This document shows positions 7,066 through 10,928 of a stretch of 10,928 bases of DNA, piece by piece (the first letter of the stretch is position 1; each line of letters begins with the position of its first letter). The stretch comes from Acidimicrobiaceae bacterium (GTDB lineage Bacteria > Actinomycetota > Acidimicrobiia > Acidimicrobiales > Palsa-688), in contig JAUTXM010000256.1 of the NCBI GenBank assembly GCA_030838025.1, forward strand, positions 1-10,928. The letters run 5' to 3'. Below the pieces are notes generated by a model. It ran no database searches and had not been told where the DNA came from. It saw nothing but the letters and a program-made list of their open reading frames with translations. Made by a program: the position numbers and the translations under genes.

Positions 7066-8109
7066 ATGAGCTGGGAGCACGTGTCGTCCGGGAAGGTCCG
7101 GGACATCTACCGGCTGGACGAGGATCGCCTGGTGCTGGTCACCTCGGACCGGATCTCGGCCTTCGACGTGGTGATGGCCGAACCCATCGCCGACAAGGGC
7201 CGGGTCCTGACCGCCCTGTCAGCATTCTGGCTGGAGCGGTTGCGCGACGTGGCGCCCCACCACCTGTTGAGCGTCGACGTTCCGGCGGGGGCTCCTTCTG
7301 CCCTTGGGGGCCTCGGCGGCCTGGCGGGGCGGGTCATGGTCGTGCGCCGGGCGGAGATGTTGCCCATCGAGTGCGTGGTGCGGGGGTACCTGTCGGGTTC
7401 GGCGTGGGCCGAGTACCGCCGGTCGGGAACCATGCACGGCCAAGCGTTGCCGGCGGGGTTGCGTCAGTCCGAGCGGTTGCCCGAGGCGGTGTTCACGCCC
7501 TCGACCAAGGCCGAGGTCGGGCATGACGAGAACATCTCCTTCGACCAGGCGGCCGAACTGGTGGGCGTCGAGACGGCCAAGCTGGCGCGGGAGATCAGCC
7601 TGGAGCTGTACCGGCGGGGAGCGGCGTGGGCCGCGGAGCGGGGCATCATCGTGGCCGACACCAAGTTCGAGTTGGGATTCATCGACGGGGAACTCGCCAT
7701 CTGCGACGAAGTGCTGACGCCGGACTCGTCCCGATTCTGGCCGGTGGAGGGGTGGCAGCCAGGGGCGACGCCGCCGTCGTTCGACAAGCAACCCCTGCGG
7801 GATTGGCTGGAGGAGACGGGATGGGACAAGACCCCGCCCCCGCCGGCGCTTCCGGACCAGGTCGTCGCCGCCACCCGCCGGCGCTATGTCGAGGCCTACG
7901 AGCGCCTGAGTGGCGCTCGGCTGGCGGACTGGCCCCCGACGGCGGGCGGGGCCACCGCGGAGGCCGACGGCGGGGCGGACGGCGGGGTTGCGTACGCTGT
8001 TACTGGGGACGCGGGCGCGGAGGCCGTCGGCGGGGCGGACGGCGGGGTTACGGGCGCTGGGGACGGTGGGGCGGACGGCGCGGCTGCGGACGCTGGGGAG
8101 CGGCGGTGA
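7066..8109 (+). CDS. purC: SAICAR synthetase with repeat-built C-terminal tail
   Basis: 347 residues against about 290-300 in bacterial relatives of this branch. It joins CAIR and aspartate with ATP to give SAICAR. SSGKVRDIY (7-15) is the nucleotide-binding start. LVTSDRISAFD is at 24-34. Signature 1, MLPIECVVRGYLSGSAW, is at 98-114. TPSTKAEVGHDENIS is at 144-158. Signature 2, IVADTKFELGF, is at 195-205. DEVLTPDSSRFW is at 214-225. The catalytic domain ends with YVEAYERLSGARLADWP (274-290). The last 57 residues are Ala/Gly/Asp/Val/Thr low complexity with two near-identical 10-residue blocks of type AEAxGGADGG. They come from a DNA repeat and are probably disordered. GGGAG at 7054-7058 is the ribosome binding site. 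The stop overlaps purS as GTGA. Confidence 0.96.
   Translation: MSWEHVSSGKVRDIYRLDEDRLVLVTSDRISAFDVVMAEPIADKGRVLTALSAFWLERLRDVAPHHLLSVDVPAGAPSALGGLGGLAGRVMVVRRAEMLPIECVVRGYLSGSAWAEYRRSGTMHGQALPAGLRQSERLPEAVFTPSTKAEVGHDENISFDQAAELVGVETAKLAREISLELYRRGAAWAAERGIIVADTKFELGFIDGELAICDEVLTPDSSRFWPVEGWQPGATPPSFDKQPLRDWLEETGWDKTPPPPALPDQVVAATRRRYVEAYERLSGARLADWPPTAGGATAEADGGADGGVAYAVTGDAGAEAVGGADGGVTGAGDGGADGAAADAGERR
7956..8100 (+). repeat. Tandem repeat at the 3' end of purC
   Basis: 7956-7989 and 8016-8049 are 34-base direct copies with one mismatch (A7966 against T8026), exactly 60 bases apart. A shorter third copy at 8065-8083 matches 7969-7987 and 8029-8047 with two mismatches over 19 bases, 36 bases after the second. 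Both offsets are multiples of three, so the purC frame is kept. The GCTGGGGA element recurs downstream of copies two and three, and its last occurrence (8092-8099) supplies the purS ribosome binding site. Confidence 0.85.
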
Positions 8110-8369
8110 GGTTCGCCGTGCTCGTCGAAGTGGCGTTGCGGCCGGGGATCGCCGACCCGCAGGGGGCCACCATCGAACGCTCACTCCCGGCGCTCGGCTT
8201 CGACCACGTGAGTGGGGTGCGCACCGGCAAGGCCATCCGCTTCTCCATCGACGCCGACGGTGAGGCGTCGGCCCGGGATCAGGTCGACGAACTCTGCCGG
8301 CGCTTCCTCACCAACCCTGTGATCGAGGACGCCCGAGTGACCCTCGCCGAGGAGGCGGTACCCCGATGA
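8106..8369 (+). CDS. purS: FGAM synthase subunit PurS
   Basis: 87 residues, the usual size of PurS. PurS bridges the glutaminase PurQ and the synthetase PurL in FGAM synthase, which turns FGAR and glutamine into FGAM. The protein starts RFAVLVEVALRPGIADPQGA, followed by an alpha segment ATIERSLPALGF. Next come VSGVRTGKAIRFSID (a PurS hallmark, VxxVRxGKxI) and a C-terminal helix DELCRRFLTNPVIEDARVTL. GTG 8106 is the start: it overlaps the purC stop as GTGA and has GGGGAG at 8095-8100. The frame stays open upstream within purC, but nothing there resembles PurS. The stop overlaps purQ by 4 bases, so PurS and PurQ are likely made in matching amounts. Confidence 0.94.
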   Translation: MRFAVLVEVALRPGIADPQGATIERSLPALGFDHVSGVRTGKAIRFSIDADGEASARDQVDELCRRFLTNPVIEDARVTLAEEAVPR

Positions 8370-9106
8370 CGAGGGTCGGCGTGGTGCTGTTTCCTGGCAG
8401 CAACTGCGAGCACGACGTGGTCGAAGCGGTCCGAGCCCTGGGTGGCGACGCCGATCTCATTTGGCATGGCGCAACCGACGTGGGTCCCGTTGATGCGGTC
8501 GTTCTACCTGGAGGTTTTGCCCACGGAGACTATCTGCGGCCTGGTGCGATCGCCCGCTTCTCGCCCATCATGGCTGCCATTGAGGCGTTCGCGGCGGACG
8601 GCGGCCCCGTCATCGGGATCTGCAATGGGTTCCAAATTCTTACCGAAGCACGTCTGCTACCGGGAGCGCTGCAGAAGAATCGGGGCCTGACGTTCCTCTG
8701 CATGCCCGTCGAGTTGCAAGTGTGCTCAACCCGGTCGGTATTGACGGCAGATCTCACGCTGGGTCAGCGGTTAATGATCCCTATCAATCATTTCGAGGGC
8801 AACTACACCTGTGATGGCGAAACCTTAAGCATGCTGAAGGACGACGATCGAATCGTACTGAGGTACGTGGACAACCCCAATGGTTCGGTCGATGGCATCG
8901 CCGGCATCTGCAATGCCGAAGGAAATGTCGTCGGTCTCATGCCCCATCCCGAACGGGCATCGGACCTCCTGCTGGGTTCGGCCGACGGCGCGTCGCTCGT
9001 GCGCTCCCTCCTCTCGGCGGCCGGCGGCCCACGCCCTTCGACTGCTGCAGATGGCATGGGGATAAGGGCGACGCCCGCCGAAACAGCGCTGACAGCTCGC
9101 GCCTAA
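8366..9106 (+). CDS. purQ: FGAM synthase glutaminase subunit PurQ
   Basis: 246 residues, slightly longer than the usual 220-230, with about 25 extra residues at the C terminus. It is a class I glutamine amidotransferase that supplies ammonia to PurL. VVLFPGSNCEHD is at 6-17. The oxyanion region LPGGFAHGDYLRPGAIAR is at 47-64. The nucleophile is Cys86 in GICNGFQ. IPINHFEGNY is at 138-147. The His194/Glu196 pair is in MPHPERA. A GAGGAGG at 8349-8355 precedes ATG 8366 by 10 bases. Base composition falls in the middle of the gene: 8761-8880 is exactly 50% GC by count. Less favoured codons such as TTA also appear (8771-8773), unlike purS upstream. The reading frame is intact and all catalytic residues are present. 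Confidence 0.96.
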   Translation: MTRVGVVLFPGSNCEHDVVEAVRALGGDADLIWHGATDVGPVDAVVLPGGFAHGDYLRPGAIARFSPIMAAIEAFAADGGPVIGICNGFQILTEARLLPGALQKNRGLTFLCMPVELQVCSTRSVLTADLTLGQRLMIPINHFEGNYTCDGETLSMLKDDDRIVLRYVDNPNGSVDGIAGICNAEGNVVGLMPHPERASDLLLGSADGASLVRSLLSAAGGPRPSTAADGMGIRATPAETALTARA

Positions 9107-9115
9107 CCGGCGCGA
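9097..9115. terminator. GC-rich hairpin at the purQ stop codon
   Basis: TCGCGCC (9097-9103) and GGCGCGA (9109-9115) are perfect 7-base inverted arms with a 5-base loop containing the purQ TAA. No U-rich tail follows on either strand. Such compact hairpins can end transcription in high-GC Gram-positives and could serve both converging transcripts (purQ and the minus-strand gene). Terminator activity is inferred. Confidence 0.5.
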
Positions 9116-9145
9116 ACCAGCCGAAACTAGGTCACCCGAGACGAA

Positions 9146-9574
9146 CTAGAGGTCGCCGGCCCCCCGCCGGATTCCGGCCCGGCGCAGCACCGAGGCGTCA
9201 ATACCAGCCTCGCGCCAAGCGGCGTAGGTGATGCCCTTGCGCTCCGAGTAGTTCTTGGCCGCCTTGACGAAGCCCTCTTCCAGGGCAACCAGATCGACCG
9301 CGGCGTCCTTGTTGGCGAGCTCGCTGGTGAGATTGAGTCGTTCCTGTACCAGGTGAACTTTGGTCAAGGGGTCGGCTGATTCGATCTTGTCCTCGATCTG
9401 TTGCAGCCGCTTTTCGATGGTATCTGGGTTCCGCTTGCGGCCACGCTTGGGCTTGTGGGCCTCCATCGCCTCCAGATACCGCCGGACGGCGCGACCCTCC
9501 TCACGACCGACCGCCAACGCGTCCTTGTGGGCCTGCGACATGGGCGCCTTACCACTGTTCGACTTGGCTGCCAT
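9146..9574 (-). CDS. Small basic protein of unknown function with AT-hook-like motif and coiled coil
   Basis: 142 residues, highly charged; no characterised family recognised. From the N terminus: a basic, Ser/Ala-rich start; APMSQAHKDALAVGREEGRAVRRYLEAMEAH (10-40), likely helical; a strongly basic KPKRGRKRNP (41-50) that resembles an AT-hook core; a heptad-like helix DTIEKRLQQIEDKIESADPL and TKVHLVQERLNLTSELANK (51-89), probably a coiled coil; and a C-terminal module KNYSERKGITYAAWREAGID (107-126) followed by ASVLRRAGI. Similar C-terminal modules occur, as I recall, in uncharacterised actinobacterial proteins. The layout suggests an oligomeric nucleic-acid-binding protein, but this is inference. 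It lies between purQ and purL on the opposite strand and breaks the purine operon. Codon bias and an intact frame over 142 residues support a real gene. No clear ribosome binding site: only a weak GAGAG ten bases upstream. Confidence 0.75.
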   Translation of the reverse strand: MAAKSNSGKAPMSQAHKDALAVGREEGRAVRRYLEAMEAHKPKRGRKRNPDTIEKRLQQIEDKIESADPLTKVHLVQERLNLTSELANKDAAVDLVALEEGFVKAAKNYSERKGITYAAWREAGIDASVLRRAGIRRGAGDL

Positions 9575-9585
9575 ATGGTCAGTCT

Positions 9586-9642
9586 CTCACAACGCGCCTT
9601 GTCCGATAGAACTTTCTTTTACCCATTTCGAGGGGTTGTGAG
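9586..9642. promoter_or_regulatory. Inverted repeat in the divergent intergenic region (possible operator)
   Basis: CTCACAAC (9586-9593) and GTTGTGAG (9635-9642) are perfect 8-base inverted arms with a 41-base spacer. They lie in the 130-base gap between the minus-strand gene (start 9574) and purL (start 9705). One arm is 12-19 bases upstream of the minus-strand start. A looping or paired-site operator is possible; chance is not excluded. Confidence 0.35.
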
Positions 9643-9691
9643 CGGCTCCCTGAGGGCATTTCCAACGCGAGGACATGTTCGTCGGTCGCAC

Positions 9692-9697
9692 TAGCGT
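9692..9697 (+). promoter_or_regulatory. Predicted -10 element for purL
   Basis: TAGCGT fits TANNNT and ends 7 bases before ATG 9705, so transcription would start at or next to the A of the start codon. No Shine-Dalgarno sequence with normal spacing precedes 9705 or 9711, which agrees with a leaderless mRNA. No good -35 element is seen. Confidence 0.45.
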
Positions 9698-9704
9698 GCT
9701 TTCT

Positions 9705-10928
9705 ATGGACATGGCTATCGCGCGGGCATTGGGGCTCACTGACGATGAAGCTGCGGCCATAAGCCGCCTCCTCGGCCGGGAGCCGAACCACCTCGAGCTG
9801 GCCATGTATGCCGTCATGTGGAGCGAGCACTGTTCGTACAAATCGTCGAGGGTTCACCTCGCCCGCTTACCGACTGAAGCAGACCACGTCCTGGTCGGAC
9901 CGGGGGAGAACGCAGGTGTCATCGACGCCGGTGACGGCATCGCGATCGCCCTGCGGATTGAAAGCCACAACCACCCGTCGGCCATCGAGCCCTACCAGGG
10001 AGCGGCGACGGGTGTGGGTGGGATCCTGCGAGACATCTTCACGATGGGCGCCCGACCGGTGGCGGTCATGGACCCCTTGCGGTTTGGACCCCTCGACGAT
10101 GCCCGAAGCCGCTGGATCGCGGCCGGCGTGGTGAGCGGCATCTCGGGTTACGGCAACTCCGTCGGCGTCCCGACGGTTGGCGGGGAGCTGGTCTTCGACG
10201 AGTGCTACGCCGAAAACCCCCTGGTCAATGTGCTGTGCCTCGGGGTGCTGCCGACCGACCGGCTGGTCCTCGGCCGGGCGTCGGGCATTGGCAACCTGGC
10301 CGTGCTCCTCGGGTCGACGACGGGGCGCGACGGCATCGGTGGGGTGAGCGTCCTCGCCTCGGCGGGGTTCGGCGACGACGCCTCGGCCGAGGCCGCCAAG
10401 CGGCCCAATGTGCAAGTTGGCGACCCGTTCGAGGAGAAGCGCCTGATCGAGGCGTGCCTGGAACTGCTCGACCGCCACCTGGTCGTCGGCATCCAGGACC
10501 TGGGCGGTGCGGGCCTGGTCTGCGGGACCAGCGAGACGGCGTCGCGCGGTGGGGTGGGGATGGATGTCAACGTGGCCGCGGTCCCCCTGCGTGAGCCGGC
10601 GATGGAGCCATTCGAGATCATGACCAGCGAAAGCCAGGAGCGGATGGTGGCGATCGTCACCCCCGACGACCTGGCGTCGGTGATGGCGTGCTGCGAGAAA
10701 TGGGAGGTGCGGGCCACGGTCGTCGGCCGGGTCACGGCGGGCGGAGCCTTGCGCATCCTCGACGGTTGGGAAGGCGAGGTTCTGGCCGATGTGCCGGCCG
10801 CCAGCCTGCACGAGGACGCCCCGTGCTACAACCGGCCCATGGCCCGCCCGGCGTGGCTCGACGAGGCGGCTGCGCCAGCGAACGACCCCGGCCTCCTCCC
10901 GGCTCCCGAAGACTGCGGCGTTGACCTG
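9705..10928 (+). CDS. purL: FGAM synthase large subunit PurL, short form (3' end outside window)
   Basis: The frame is open for 408 codons from ATG 9705 to the window end, a little over half of a short PurL (about 740 residues). PurL is the ATP-dependent synthetase that uses ammonia from PurQ to convert FGAR to FGAM. MWSEHCSYKSSR (38-49) holds the catalytic His42. The ATP and metal site is in ESHNHPSAIEPYQGAATGVG (86-105), followed by GGILRDIFTMGARP (105-118). Also present are PTVGGELVF (156-164), GIQDLGGAGL (262-271), and MTSESQERM (306-314), where the FGAR-binding segment is expected. The absence of a long N-terminal PurS-like domain marks the short form, matching the separate purS and purQ genes. 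An in-frame ATG at 9711 and another at 9675 are alternatives. 9675 would add ten residues and lies only 2 bases after GAGG. Separation from purQ by a minus-strand gene means purL needs its own promoter. Confidence 0.96.
   Translation, partial: MDMAIARALGLTDDEAAAISRLLGREPNHLELAMYAVMWSEHCSYKSSRVHLARLPTEADHVLVGPGENAGVIDAGDGIAIALRIESHNHPSAIEPYQGAATGVGGILRDIFTMGARPVAVMDPLRFGPLDDARSRWIAAGVVSGISGYGNSVGVPTVGGELVFDECYAENPLVNVLCLGVLPTDRLVLGRASGIGNLAVLLGSTTGRDGIGGVSVLASAGFGDDASAEAAKRPNVQVGDPFEEKRLIEACLELLDRHLVVGIQDLGGAGLVCGTSETASRGGVGMDVNVAAVPLREPAMEPFEIMTSESQERMVAIVTPDDLASVMACCEKWEVRATVVGRVTAGGALRILDGWEGEVLADVPAASLHEDAPCYNRPMARPAWLDEAAAPANDPGLLPAPEDCGVDL

Noticed and set aside
7956..8100. CRISPR array or mobile-element repeat
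   Set aside because: Copies differ in spacing, lie in frame within purC, and have no unique spacers, terminal inverted repeats or transposase.
7626..8105. Upstream extension of the purS frame within purC, suggesting a fusion or longer PurS
   Set aside because: The sequence is Arg/Gly-rich out-of-frame purC, while the family-typical PurS begins at GTG 8106 with a ribosome binding site.
9579..9857. 92-codon minus-strand frame across the purL start
   Set aside because: Overlaps the well-supported purL N terminus and the divergent promoter region; no motifs.

Overview
The window looks like a chromosomal segment of a high-GC Gram-positive bacterium (Actinomycetota). GC is about two thirds in most genes, starts are a mix of ATG and GTG, and genes overlap as ATGA/GTGA. 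PurL is of the short form that works with separate PurS and PurQ. A class E-like sortase end and a PurS/PurQ/PurL set fit the class Acidimicrobiia, but that placement is a guess from general family knowledge and was not tested.

Layout. Positions 1-289 hold the 3' end of a class E-like sortase. It overlaps by 4 bases a secreted or membrane-anchored protein with a fibronectin type III domain (286-2142). A short gap with a hairpin follows, then a small STAS-domain protein (2290-2670) of the anti-sigma-factor-antagonist type. From 2747 to 9106 there is one compact de novo purine operon on the plus strand: purA, purD, purE, purB, purC, purS, purQ. Five of the six junctions overlap by 4 bases and the sixth has a 2-base gap. 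The operon appears to stop at a GC-rich hairpin at the purQ stop codon. A small convergent gene of unknown function lies on the minus strand (9146-9574). purL (9705 to the window end, incomplete) then restarts the pathway from what looks like its own promoter, possibly giving a leaderless mRNA.

How the genes work together. PurD makes GAR early in the pathway. PurS, PurQ and PurL form the FGAM synthase complex. PurE acts on the carboxyaminoimidazole step, and PurC and PurB carry on through SAICAR to AICAR. PurA with PurB converts IMP to AMP. purF, purN, purM, purK and purH are not in the window. The sortase/FnIII pair and the STAS gene have no visible functional link to purine synthesis.

The points most worth a second look are: a repeat-built Ala/Gly/Asp tail on PurC whose end carries the purS ribosome binding site; a lower-GC stretch covering most of purQ, the minus-strand gene and the start of purL, exactly where the operon is interrupted; a probable leaderless purL; a PurE lacking a usually conserved histidine; a STAS protein lacking the phosphorylatable serine; and the unusual architecture of the sortase-coupled FnIII protein. 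No clearly new multi-gene system (defence, CRISPR, mobile element or biosynthetic cluster) is visible.
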